A stretch of 64,000 nucleotides of DNA, from positions 82,887,819 to 82,951,818 of the forward strand of contig CM065295.1 in the NCBI GenBank assembly GCA_032871835.1, in the 5' to 3' direction. Source of the stretch: Dipteronia dyeriana (Eukaryota > Streptophyta > Magnoliopsida > Sapindales > Sapindaceae). Below, piece after piece: positions 1-10,790 of the stretch. The notes beneath the pieces are model-generated. The model ran no database searches. It was not told the origin of the DNA and saw only the letters and a list, made by a program, of their open reading frames with translations. The translations under genes were made by a program, and so were the position numbers. Position 1 is the stretch's first letter. Each line of letters opens with the position of its first letter.

Positions 1-192
1 TAAAAAAAATAAAAGTTATTGAATCAACTATCCCCTCCCCCCAACCAGAATGAGACATTATCCCCAATGTCTTTAGAAAGAGTTAAGGTTAGAAGATATC
101 ACCTGAACAACTTGAAAGACAACAAAATCCTGCAAAACAACAAAAGAAATACAAAATAAAGGAAAATAAAATGCATAAAAACCATGGGACAA

Positions 193-845
193 TCACAAAC
201 TGAGATTCAGATCAATTTTGCATCTCTTGTTCTCTTCATCAGTGGACCAATCAATTTTAGAGGTTGAAGGATCTAGCACATAATTGAAAGCTTGTAACTG
301 GTCAATCAGCTCATGAGGACTTGAAGCAGATATAAAGATTTTTCGGATTGAAGGTGGAATGTAATAATTTTTGTAAGCATGATCAAGAAATGAAAGCAAA
401 CCATCATAAAATTTATTAACATTCAACAAACTGATGGTTTCTCATGGATGTGTAGTTGCGCCCAGGATGCCATTGTAAAGATTTCTTCTAAGGTTCCAAA
501 ACCACCTGGCAAAGCTATAAACGCATCAGCATGATGTAACATAGCAGTCAATCTTTCAGGCATATCTGAAACAACTAGCTCTTCGCCGTTTGTCTTTCCG
601 ATGATGTCTGCTGCGGCCATAGGTTTTGGGACAATACCCAGAACTTGACTACCTCCGTCTCGTGCAGCTCGTGAAACACACCCCATTAATCCCAAGTTAC
701 CTCCTCCATACACTAGGTGTATTTTTCGCTCAACCAAAACCTTACCAAGATGAGTTGCAGCATCAACAAACTCTCCATATTTCCCATAATTGGTGCCACC
801 AAACACACAAATGTTTGTGAATCGTTTAGTTGAAGGTGACTCCAT
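193..845 (-). pseudogene. LOG: LOG-like cytokinin riboside 5'-monophosphate phosphoribohydrolase, frameshifted
   Basis: LOG enzymes release active cytokinin bases from their riboside monophosphates in the cytosol. The first 140 codons (845 down to 423) give a good LOG N-terminus, with the glycine-rich VYGGGNLGLMG stretch and the family signature PGGFGTLEE near residues 113-121. Translation then runs into a stop just after HEKP. The rest of the protein (SLLNVNKFYDGLLSFLDHA onward, ending at 193) continues in the next frame, so one base is missing near 433-438. Both parts together are about 215 residues, the usual LOG length. No intron interrupts the coding region, whereas most plant LOG genes have several. 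A TATA-like ctataaatac lies upstream on the minus strand at 914-923. The C-terminal third is more diverged than the N-terminal part. I infer a recent loss of function or a retrocopy; a sequencing error at one base is the alternative. Confidence 0.85.
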
Positions 846-913
846 TAATGCACTCTCTAATTTTTCTTATGAATGTTTATGAGTGCTTGAAGCAAAAAGG
901 AAAACAAATGCTT

Positions 914-923
914 GTATTTATAG
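914..923 (-). promoter_or_regulatory. TATA-box-like motif upstream of the LOG-like gene
   Basis: The minus strand reads ctataaatac about 70 bases upstream of the LOG start codon. Position and sequence fit a plant TATA box. It argues against a simple promoterless retrocopy, but a single motif in AT-rich DNA is weak evidence. Confidence 0.4.
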
Positions 924-1080
924 ATCCTGAAAAGGTAACACAATGATACACCTATATGTATAGGGTGGCGTATTTGTCAATGACATTAGATCCAAATGGT
1001 TCAAAAATCGAAAGTAAACAACAATAATTACAAAAGACATTAAATGAGGAAGGAAAAAAATAATAAAAACAAAAGGATAT

Positions 1081-1909
1081 TTACTGGTAGTTGTGATTGT
1101 GGCTCACATCTTCATCTGGTTTTACGTTCAGAAACGACTTCAACGCCCTATATGGGTCAGAGATATGCTTCCCATCCAATTTTCTTATAAATTGGCAAAC
1201 AGGGTCTTTTAAAGTCAGATTCCCAAGACTATATTGTGCATGTTCTTTTTGAAATTGTGGCCATAATCGGTCAATTTCCATTTGCACATATCCACTAGGA
1301 TGTGCATCAAGAGTTGTTAGATATTATCCGGTGACTCTCTACGAAAACCATGCCTAATAAATAAAATTTTATCTTCCCGATTATTAGACACAATTCCTAA
1401 AGAACGACAACGTATGTTGCAAGTTGTACGTGCACATTTGTGACAAGTAACCCCTAACTTCTTAGCTCTTCATTTTTTTCCAAGGTTACTTATTCCAAAA
1501 CCAGGCATGTAAGATATAAATGAATCAGCAGACTCACCTGCTAGACGTACCTTAGCTTTGATCAACCAGCGAATTTCAACAGGAATGTTGTTTATCATCA
1601 GTAAGCGTAATATTTCGGAACGTGCTTTGTAAATCTTTTTTAGAGCATTTTGGGGCAACGATGGAAAATATTTTCACAGGTTTGTGAAAATTTTATCCAT
1701 GCCTTGTTTTGGGGATCAGTTATTTGGGAAACTGAATTAAACTGACTAGAATTGTCACGGAGTACCGTTATCCGCCACTTAACCGGGGTTATATAGCAAA
1801 ACACACCAAGCAAAAATTGAACATAGAAATTAATCCTGTAAAAATTCAAAACATAAAAGCAAACAAAAACAAAAACAATAATTGCAAACACAGATAAAGT
1901 CAAAAGCAA
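1081..1909 (-). pseudogene. Broken coding stretch downstream of gypsy integrase, function unknown
   Basis: Three minus-strand reading frames follow each other here (about 1909-1640, 1658-1470 and 1287-1081) and seem to be pieces of one protein with frameshifts. The first begins with a strongly hydrophobic segment, as in a signal anchor. The second contains IYKARSEILRLLMINN. Between 1450 and 1330 a third frame shows a cysteine pattern, CHKCARTTCNIRC. The last piece starts near HPSGYVQMEIDRLWPQF. I do not recognise the family. The position directly after the integrase, on the same strand, fits an extra 3' reading frame such as those of Athila-type elements, but nothing seen proves an envelope-like role. 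It could also be an unrelated degraded host gene. Confidence 0.45.
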
Positions 1910-2431
1910 AAGATTTATTTACTCACCTTTGTAACAAGGGTCAGAAAGGACGGCAGAGTCTTTTTGAAAATCTGTAATTTCTAAGAATGGTTTCACACGT
2001 TGTCTATTTACTTTAAACACATTATCATTCCTAGGATTCTCAATGTCAAGGGCACCATATGGATACACGTGTTTCACAATAAATGGACCACTACATTTTG
2101 ATTTCAATTTACCAGGAAATAAATGAAGTCGAGAATTATAAAGCAAAACCTTTTGACCAACTTCAAATGATCTTCGTAAAATTCGTCTGTCATGAAAGGT
2201 TTTAGATTTTTCTTTAAGAATTTTTGCATTTTCATATGCATCATTTCTTAATTCGTCAAGTTCATTTATTTGCAACTTGCGCAATTTACCTGCTTCATTT
2301 TAGTTAGAATTGAAAACTTTAATGGCCCAATATGCTTTTTTCTCAAGTTCAACAGGTAAGTGGCAAGGTTTTTCATAAACTAAACGATAAGGAGATATAC
2401 CCAAAGATGTTTTGAATGCAGTGCGGTAAGC

Positions 2432-2992
2432 TCAAAGTGCATCATTTAGTCTAAGAGACCAATCTTTTCGACCAGGGTTAACCATTTTTTGCAATATATG
2501 TTTTATCTCCCTATTTACTAACTCAACTTGACCACTTGTTTGAGGGTGGTATGGTGTGACAATTTTGTGTGTGACTCCATATTTCTCCATTAAGGACTCA
2601 AAAGGTTTGTTACAAAAGTGTTTGCCTCCATCACTAATAATGGCTCGAGGGTTTTCAAATTGACTCAAAAGATTTTCCTTTAAAAACTTAATCACTGTTT
2701 TGTGATCATTATTTCGACAAGGAATTGCCTCAACCCATTTTGACACATAATCAACGGCAACTAAAATGTACAAAAATCCAAATGACGGTGGAAATGAACC
2801 CATAAAATCAATTCCCCAACAATCAAATATTTCAATGACAAGAATAGGGTTTAAAGGTATCATGTTTCGCTTGGAAATGAATCCTAACTTTTGATATTTT
2901 TCACAGGTTTTACAGAATACATGTGTGTCTTTAAACAAGGTGGGCCAATAAAATCCACACTGCAAGATTTTTGCAGCAGTTTTCTTTGACAA
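2432..2992 (-). pseudogene. Ty3/gypsy integrase core (part of the element above)
   Basis: This frame of 186 codons carries the integrase catalytic core. The first aspartate is in WGIDFMG, the second in ISDGGKHFCNK, and the glutamate in SGQVELVNREIK, with PYHPQTSGQ just before it. The zinc-binding domain is read upstream of 2992 in the same frame, and the chromatin-side C-terminal domain continues at 2284-1919 after a break. The enzyme would insert retroelement cDNA into nuclear DNA. Breaks on both sides make it non-functional as it stands. Confidence 0.88.
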
Positions 2993-3796
2993 AAAATGAC
3001 CACCACATGCTTCAGAATGACAAAATTCAATGACACTACTTACCTCATTGCCTGGAATACACCGTCGAACAATTTGATCAGGACTATACTTGAATAAGTA
3101 CGGGTCATCCTAGTAAAAACATTTTACCTCGGTCAAAAATTTCTTTTTGTCCTGTGCATTCCAATCGAGTGGCATCATTCCTGTTGCAAGATAATTAACA
3201 ATGTCAGCATATCAAGGCAAAGTTGTGATAGAGAATAAAATATCATCAAGAAAAGAATCATTGATGGGTTCTTTTTCTTCTAGCTCGTCATCTTTCTGTT
3301 CAAATTCTTCAAAATCTAAAGTGTCTCTTTCTTCTTCGACAACCTGCAAACAATCATCAAGATGTGAATGCATGCTTGACTCAGGTGAATTGATCAAACG
3401 AATTTTAGATGAGTTAAAAGAATCCTTTTGAACATGATCTTCATCAATGGTTTCAATAATGTCTACATCTTCATCTTTATTTTCATCATCAAACGGTTCC
3501 TTAGACATGTTGAAAACATTAAGCTTAATTTCCATATTTCCAAAAAACATGCTCATTATTCCATTCATGCAATTAATCAAGGCATTAGCAGTAGCTAAAA
3601 ATGATCGGCCCAATATAACAGGAATTGATTTGTGCTAATTAACAACAGGTTGTGTTTCCAAGACAATAAAATCTACTGGGTAGATAAATTTATCAACTTG
3701 TACTAACACATCTTCCACTATTCCTTTTGGTATTTTAATTAACCTATCAGCAAGACAAAGTGTGGTTGAAGTCGGCTTTAACTCACCAAGTTTAAG

Positions 3797-4057
3797 TTAC
3801 TGATAAAATGAGTATGAGAGCAAATTTACACTAGCACCTAGGTCAAGTAAAGCATGCTCAATTTTACAGTTACAAATTGTGCATGGAATAGTGGGGCATC
3901 CAGAATCTTTATATTTCAAAACATTTTTATTAAATAGAATGGAATTTACCTGTTCAGCCATAAAGGCTTTCTTTCTTACCTGATGCTTCCTTTTCACAGT
4001 GCACAGATCCTTCAAAAATTTGGCATAGGAAGGTACCTGTTTGATTGCGTCCAACAA
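3797..4057 (-). pseudogene. Ty3/gypsy aspartic protease domain
   Basis: The minus-strand frame ends with CKIEHALLDLGASVNLLSYS. This is the retropepsin active-site region of plant gypsy elements, where the family commonly has D-L-G-A-S. The domain would process the polyprotein. The frame stops at 3797, and the sequence of the following region (GRSFLATANALINC from about 3613) is the expected protease C-terminus in a shifted register. Confidence 0.8.
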
Positions 4058-4117
4058 AAGGATATTGATCTTTACCTATGTAAAAATTTCAAAAATCTCT
4101 GGGGGATGCTTCAATTT

Positions 4118-5778
4118 TTATGAATTTGTAAGAGCCTGAGGATATGGGAGTGTATGTGGGGATTCAATTATTTCTTCATCAACAGTGGTTTCATCAATCC
4201 CTTCCTTACCCTTGGAAAATGACTCATCATCCTTTTTACTAGATTCAAGAAAGGGTTTTTCGATGACCTTACCACTACGAAGAGTGATAATTGATTTGAC
4301 TTGATCTGGGCGTTGGTTATTATCATAGAAACTTGACTGACTCTTGGGATTTGGTTGTGGTTGAGATGGAAACTTACCTTTTTCGTGTGTTGTGAGTGTA
4401 GAAGCAATCTTTGCCAAAGTATCTTTAACATTTGTCAAGGTTTGTGCAGTTTGGCAGTTAATGGATTCTTGATTCTCAATGAATGAGTGCAAAGTGTCTT
4501 CAAGGTTTTTCCTAGATGGTGGGACATAAGGTGCATAACCTTGTGAGTTTTGAAAATTCTGGCGTGTTTGTGGATATGATGGACCTGGTGGTTGTGAAGA
4601 CTGGGCTTGATTGTTGTTCCTCCAATTAAAGCTTGGATGATTTCTCCAACCAGGATTGTAGGTTTGTTAGTATGAGTTGAAATTTGGCTTGTTGAAAGTG
4701 TGCAAAGCATTGGCTTGTTCATGAAGGCAATCTTTTATGGCTGACAAAGTTGGACAACTATGAGTGATATGATCATCAGAATCACATACATGGCATGTGA
4801 TTTCTTGTACAGATTTTACATGTTCACTCTTTTTAGTTTCTAAAGCTTCAACTTTCCTAGCTAGGGATGCGAATCTAGCTTGAAGGTCATGATCTTCCCT
4901 AAGATTGTAAATGCCTCCACTAGAAGGAGATGGTTGTGGTTTGCTCATGGACTCATAGGAACCAATGGTGTCCCAATTTTGAGCACTTTCGACGATATGG
5001 TCAAGGTATTCAAGTGCTTCTTCAGGATTTTTTTCATTGAACTCCCCATTACACATCATTTCAATGACTTGGCTACTTTGGGGTGTGAGTCCCACATAGA
5101 AATGTGACACTATCCTCCATGTTTCAAAACCGTGATGTGGACAGACATTTAACAACTCTCTGAACCTATTCAAACATTGGTAAAGTGTTTCCCCATGTTT
5201 TTGGGCAAATGAAGTGAGTTTGGTCTATGAGGTGGGAAACATTTCTTTAAGAACTGTTGTTGCATGTCATTCCAAGTTTGGATTGATCCTGACCTAAGGT
5301 TTTGTAACCAAGTTTTAGCTTTATCCTTTAAGGAAAAAGGGAAAAACTTAAGCATGATTATATCCATGCTAATATTTTGGTCAGTGCAAGTGTTACAGAC
5401 TTCCTTAAACTCCCTAAGATGTAAATATGGGTTTTTCGATTCAAGATCGTGAAAATTGGGTAAAAGTTGAATGATTCCCGGTTTAAAATTAAAGTGTGTT
5501 GCATTTGGTGGGAAAGCTATGCATGAAGGTGCTCCAGTGCGTGTGGGGTTCATGTAGTCTCTAAGAGTTCTAGGTGGATTTGGGTTAATGTGTTGGTCAT
5601 GGTCAACATAAGGCAGATGGTTGCTGTGTTGAGATATGTTGTCAAGGGTGTCTAAAAGGTTCTCGGATTGGTTTCCTGTTGGATGTCTATGTAGGTTTTC
5701 AGCCATTTTGTTGGTGTATGTGGGTGATTGTGATCTCCTAATTAATCTACCACTAAATGTTCGAGACCAACATCTCAT
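4118..5778 (-). pseudogene. Ty3/gypsy gag with zinc knuckle
   Basis: The N-terminal part (5778-5170) contains the plant retrotransposon gag core KPGIIQLLPNFHDLESKNP and KDKAKTWLQNL. The central part (5173-4667) continues with LNRFRELLNVCPHHGFE and a CX2CX4HX4C zinc knuckle (CHVCDSDDHITHSC) near 4750-4800. The C-terminal part (4492-4118) contains a conserved SIITLRSGK motif. A frameshift near 5222 and further breaks separate the three pieces. Gag would form the virus-like particle of the element. Confidence 0.85.
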
Positions 5779-6234
5779 ACAAATTTAATGAGGGTTAATG
5801 GAGGTGAAATACACAAAAATTAAGAAATAAGAGAAAAAAAGATAAAAATAACAAGATGAAAAATTCTAGGGGTGTAAATGCAAATATGCACAAGTATTGG
5901 TGTAAAAGTGCAAATAATTATAAATATAGGGACTAAAGAGAAAATGTAATAATTACAGGGACTGATATGCAAAAATGAAAAATAAAATGACATATATGCA
6001 AATACAAACTAGATCTAAGCTAAAATGCAAATAAAAAAATTGAAGGACTAAAATGCAAAAATATGATTAATGATTACAAGTGCTTTTTTTTTCAAGTGAA
6101 TGAAGTTTATGATTGAGTTGAGTGATGCAAAATGAATACAAACAAGAACAAAGAAGATTGAAAAAAAATAGCAAAACTAAAATAAAATAAAATAAAAAAG
6201 AAATTACTTATAGAAAGAAAATGCGGATTTACCT

Positions 6235-6251
6235 CTCCGGCAGCGGCACCA
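6235..6251 (-). other. Primer-binding site (tRNA-Asp-like)
   Basis: The minus strand reads TGGTGCCGCTGCCGGAG, close to the TGGCGCCGTTGCCGGGG complement of plant tRNA-Asp used by Athila/Tat-type gypsy elements. It lies six bases inside the end of the 5' LTR. Confidence 0.7.
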
Positions 6252-6257
6252 AAAAAT

Positions 6258-7474
6258 TGACACGTCCTAAAGAAGTGTTCATACTCTCAATTATAAAAGT
6301 GTTATAGTAATAAATTAACCGGTAAGACCGGGTCGAACCAAGGGAGGTTTTTCACTTGTCCTTGTAGAAATAATTATCTAGATTAATTACTAAGCTTGTT
6401 ATAAAATGAAAATCAATTAAAATTATTACTGGGGCTAAAGGATCCACTGTTGGTAATTCGATTATGATCCAATTATTAATATTTAGTCCAGATTAATGGG
6501 ATGGTATTCCACTCCACTGACCACTCTCTGATAGATGTGGGTAAAAGTACTCACTGTGTTAGACAACATCTGTATGTCTACAGTGAGTCAAAACTTCACA
6601 AAGATTAGAGGGGATAAACCACTCTCTGATAGATATGGGTAAAAGTACTCACTGTGCTAGACAATATCTGTCCGTCTACAGTGAGTCAAAAACTCCACAA
6701 AGATCAGAGAGGAGAAACCACTCTCTGATAAATATGGGTAAAAGTACCCACTGTGCTAATATCTGCCTATCTATAGTGAATAAAAAACTCCACAAAGATC
6801 AGAGGTGAGAAAGCATAAAAATAATAAACTTACCATAATTGGATCACATTTTCCATGCCAACAGTATCACCTTTGGCCCCAGCTATATAAAATTAGCCAG
6901 ACATAATTTAACTAGAAAATAGCTATTTTATTTAAACTGAGAATTTGAGAACAAAAAAGAGAGAATTTCACAAATCTAATATCATATTTGGATTCAGAAT
7001 ATCAAAATTAGAGGGGAGAGGTGCCCTATTTATACAAAATACGGATGAAAGTTGACCATCAGATGAATTTATAATTGAGAGTCCAGATTTCGCCACGTCA
7101 TCAGTGAACATTGACAGTGAACAGTAACACATCCGTGAAGTGAATAGTAAACAGTAATGCATATGTGAGTGAACAGTGAAAGTCAGTCAACTGTGAACAA
7201 TAAAAGTCAACTGTGAAAATTGAATAGTCAAAATTACAAAAATGCCCTTCGTGGTCTTCCTAAGGTTTTTGACGTTCTTAACTTGAAAACGATGTTTGTT
7301 TTGCCATCTGACTTCTCCATAATTTTGAATTGATCGAATTACCTCTGAAATACACTGATTATTACACAACACATTTATTTAAGCGAACGAACGAAATTAT
7401 GTCTAAATTGGAGAATTAATCATATTGGAAGTGTAAAATGATGATATTATCCCTTAGTAAACATACACTTTTCA
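6258..7474 (-). repeat. Probable 5' LTR of the gypsy element
   Basis: The segment next to the primer-binding site begins on the minus strand with TGAAAAGTG and ends with GACGTGTCA, a TGA...TCA pair as expected for LTR ends. It is about 1.2 kb. The outer edge at 7474 also coincides with the point where similarity to the 48-54 kb block starts. No second LTR is present in the window to confirm the boundaries, so the outer end is inferred. Confidence 0.55.
6521..6814. repeat. Three tandem copies of a 98-bp unit with internal hairpin
   Basis: Copies begin at 6521, 6619 and 6718, each with ccactctctgat. Inside the first two copies, ACTCACTGT and TGTCTACAGTGAGT form the arms of a stem of about 14 pairs with a loop of about nine bases. 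In the third copy the right arm has mutated. The array lies within the probable LTR. Confidence 0.85.
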
Positions 7475-7479
7475 GTGTT

Positions 7480-10400
7480 AATCAACCATCACCCAGAACA
7501 AAATCATCTAACACACACACACACATACACCAGTTCATCCCCTTTATCTCTCTCACGTGAATCCAAAACAGTGAAACACCTCCTACCACTCAAACCCCTC
7601 TTACCACAGGTCAAACATCATTCAAACACCATTCTTCTCTCTCTTGATCTCGAACTCGAATTTGATCTCATCTCTCTCTTTCTCGATCACGACCTTATCT
7701 CCTTCTCAAATCTCTTTGTGAACGAATCGCACCAGACTTGGGTCATACCGTGTTCAAAAATGGATCGTTCAATGAAAACCCATGATTTGGTACAGATCGA
7801 TTGTTCATGGATTTTATGTTCTCTTGTTCTCTTGTTCAAATTCTTGCCAAGTTTAGGTGTTTTGGCTTTTGAGTGTTCAAATTCCAGATGAAATAAGTTT
7901 GGTTGGTGGTTGTGTTGCGTTATTTGGGTTTGATTTCTATGTTGGGAGGTGGAAGATTTGGTGGGTTGGTGGATTTTTGGGTTATGGTGTTGGTGTTGAT
8001 GGTGATCAAGGTTTGGATCTAGGTGTGATGATGATGATGAAAGTCCAATTATGGGTTCTTATGTTGTTTAATGGTGGTGAATTTGGATGTTGATGATGGT
8101 TTGGCTTAGATTTCATTTAGGTTTGATTGTTTGAATCTGAATGATTGATGATGCATAGTGATTAATCTGAATTTGGGGTTAGATTGAATTGAATATGATG
8201 ATGTTTATATTGTTTGAAGAAATCTTAAAATTTTTCCAGATATCTTTAAATCTGGAAATTTTTTCATTTTTTTAAAAATATTTTGTTTGTAGAGATTTGG
8301 ACATTTGTAGATCTTTTCAAGCTTTATTATTATAATTTTTTTTGTACTTTGTTTGTAGAGATCTCGAAAGAGATCTTGAAAAGCTTCTTTAAAAAATATG
8401 AAAAATTCTGGAATTTTTTTTCCAGATTTGAAGTGATTTAGAAATTTCCAAATATTTCTACAATTTTTTTAAAAAATATTTATTTATAAACAAACTACTA
8501 TTTTCAAGGAAAATTATCAAAGTTGAATTATAAAATTTTAAAATCTTAGAGGGTAAAATTTTATTTTTAAATTTCATCACTAGTAAGGGTATTTTAGTCT
8601 TAACAAACCCATGTCAAATTGTCATTCCAAGAAATATTAAAGGGTAAAATAGTCATTTCAGACATTAATATGGTATTCAGGGGTAAAAGAGATAATATAC
8701 ATTTTCTGTAATGTTTGACTGTTAAAAAAAAAGTCAGAAGGACCTATTTGATATACTTTTAAGAAGTCAGAAAATTTTGCTAAAAAAACAATCTCGTTTA
8801 AAAAATTGATCTTTCAGAAAAATCCAGGAACCTAAATGAAATTAAACAAAAAAAAAATTGTGGTTTACAATTTCTTTGTGTGGTGGGGTTATAAAAGTTT
8901 CTTCACAATTTGTCAATTCCTTTCATTTCAATTATGTTTGCATGAAGAACATATAATTATTCAATTTATTCATTATGAGTTACACTTAATTATAATTATA
9001 ATTGGTAAACTACACTACAATTATTAGCAATCACACGTGCATGCTCAATAATAATAATGGGTGAAATATATAGGTAGAGATTATGGCCATTTCAACCTCT
9101 TTTTTTTTTTTTTTTTTTTTTGGTGAACCCATTTCAACTATTTTCAAGTGCGTAGGGCAGGTTTATAACATGTTTACCTATAGGGATCATTGTCAATGAT
9201 GCATGCTCATATATACTATTTTTTCTTTGAAAATTACTAGGTGTGAGAATTCATATGTTTTTTTTTTGTGCGAATAAAATCTTAATTGATATCAATGTAA
9301 AATGAAAAAAAAAACTATATTTTACACCGATATCAAATGGAATTCGATATTGATAAACATACTAGATATCACATATGATATGTACAACATTTTTTGTACG
9401 GTAAAAAACGGACGAAAATAATGATGGAGTATTAAAAACATGTTATGATGAGTATGTGATGATAAAACGTAAGTAAATAGTATATTTATATGTTTGTTTT
9501 GCTTTTGTAGATATGTTTGTCTATGATTGAGATCAATGATTTGGTTATGAATAATCACACTTCAGAGTATGAATCAGAACAGAACTCATTTTTTTATATA
9601 CATATTTCTTATCTGATCACCATGGTAATCATCACATCTCTTTACCAAATGGAAATGAATTGAGTTAGATTCATATCTTTTTAAATTGTATTCCGGTTTA
9701 TGTTCCTAAAATGAAAGCTCATCTAGAAGCTTCCACTTTTAAATCTTTTGTTGGTAATTACATAAGGTCATGCCTCAAATGCCAAATCTCAAATGTTGCC
9801 ATTGGCAGCCAGCCTCATGATGGTTAAACAGATTAGCTTTTAGTCATGAGCAACCAAAAAGTTGTTCGGAAAACCTTCCAGTATGAAACATCAACCAACA
9901 GGCTTATAACACGAAGAAAGTCTTTTAACTTATCCTTAAATATATAGAAGGTCTTTTGATTTATCCTTGTAAAACTTCATCAGCAGTTTAACACGATCCT
10001 TGGAACAAGTATATCCCAAATTAGGTAAGTGATTCTGTATCCTCTCAAAACCATTTCTAAAAGCCGTCCAAGCTAATCTAATCATCTATAAATTACATAT
10101 CCTCGATTTTCATTATTCTAGACGCCACATACATGAGACAAATGTTTTTACACCAAAACCACGCTCATTCGAACATAGACAGGCAAATGTCTTGGCTTAA
10201 ATATAATTGCTTTTCACTAGTTATATTATAACTTTTTTATGCTGCTAAACTATTTATGCATCCTCAATACTATATAACAAACGAATGCGGAACTCATTCA
10301 AGTTTGAAAAGTTGACAAATTAGCACTAAAGACACCTATTTCTCTCACAATTTCAACAAATTCCCACTTATTATGCAACAAAAATAGAACCAAAACGAAG

Positions 10401-10790
10401 TAGAAACACGGATACCTGTTGAAGCAATGCGATCCTCTGATTCGTGGCAGGCATGACCACAGCGCAGAAGGCGAAGCTTTCAAGCTCTTGCTCATCTTAA
10501 ACCCTTCACTAGCTCTGATGCTCCCACCCCAGGAAACGAAATTCTGGTTCACAAACGCTGCCAACACTTCATTGCACAGCGTCCCCTCACAAAACGACTG
10601 TGTATCGGGGTGATCTGGCGAGTGCAGATACACAAAGAGTAGCTTGAATTCCCCTCTCGACCTCTGCAGAGCATCCAGAAAACCCTCGCCGACGAAATTC
10701 GGTTTCATCACACTCCCGAAACTCGACACGAACTCCATAGCCTCCGAGGCTGCGGCAGAGGCAGAAACCAACCGAGCCGAGCTGAAAATA
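7480..10790. repeat. Segmental duplication, copy A (partner 48.1-54.0 kb)
   Basis: The whole stretch matches 48.1-54.0 kb in the same orientation. It contains the right part of a Mutator-like element (to about 8840), its flank (8840-9755), then part of intron 1 and exon 1 of PUX10. Compared with copy B it lacks 51.01-52.97 kb; the join at about 9753 carries TTGGTAA, which is present at both ends of the missing piece in copy B. The match ends near 10790 inside PUX10 exon 1. No intact gene lies inside; 8840-9755 is AT-rich noncoding DNA. Confidence 0.9.
10416..10790 (-). pseudogene. PUX10 exon 1 fragment, dead paralogous copy
   Basis: This is a partial duplicate of exon 1 of the intact PUX10 gene at 51.35-54.45 kb, covering the UAS-domain portion (FKLLFVYLHSPDHPDTQSF). 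The 5' half of the exon with the UBA domain is missing. A 12-bp deletion near 10718 removes four codons (ERDY in the intact gene), and a deletion of about seven bases near 10470 shifts the frame. The splice donor at 10414-10415 is still present. The downstream exons are gone because of the 2-kb deletion next to it. It cannot encode a functional protein. Confidence 0.9.

Larger units (their letters stand above)
1919..6251 (-). mobile_element. Degenerate Ty3/gypsy internal region (Athila/Tat-like) lacking RT and RNase H
   Basis: The element reads on the minus strand. Gag spans about 5778-4118. The aspartic protease lies near 4057-3797 (ALLDLGASVNLLSYS). The integrase covers about 3180-1919, with an HHCC zinc finger (CHSEACGGHF ... 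CKTC), the catalytic D in WGIDFMG, D in ISDGGKHF and E in QVELVNREIK, and a C-terminal domain with GPFIVKHVYPYGALDIEN. Reverse transcriptase and RNase H, normally about 1.6 kb between protease and integrase, are absent. The post-protease region runs at about 3212 straight into the short segment just before the integrase zinc finger. In-frame stops and frameshifts occur throughout (for example near 3209, 3111 and 5222). A tRNA-Asp-like primer-binding site is at 6235-6251. No 3' LTR was found before the LOG-like gene. Confidence 0.88.

Noticed and set aside
3201..3431. Serine-rich plus-strand frame
   Set aside because: It is the reverse of the acidic post-protease segment of the gypsy element and has no family signature.
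6521..6814. Possible CRISPR-like array
   Set aside because: Units are directly adjacent 98-bp repeats without unique spacers, in a eukaryotic LTR.
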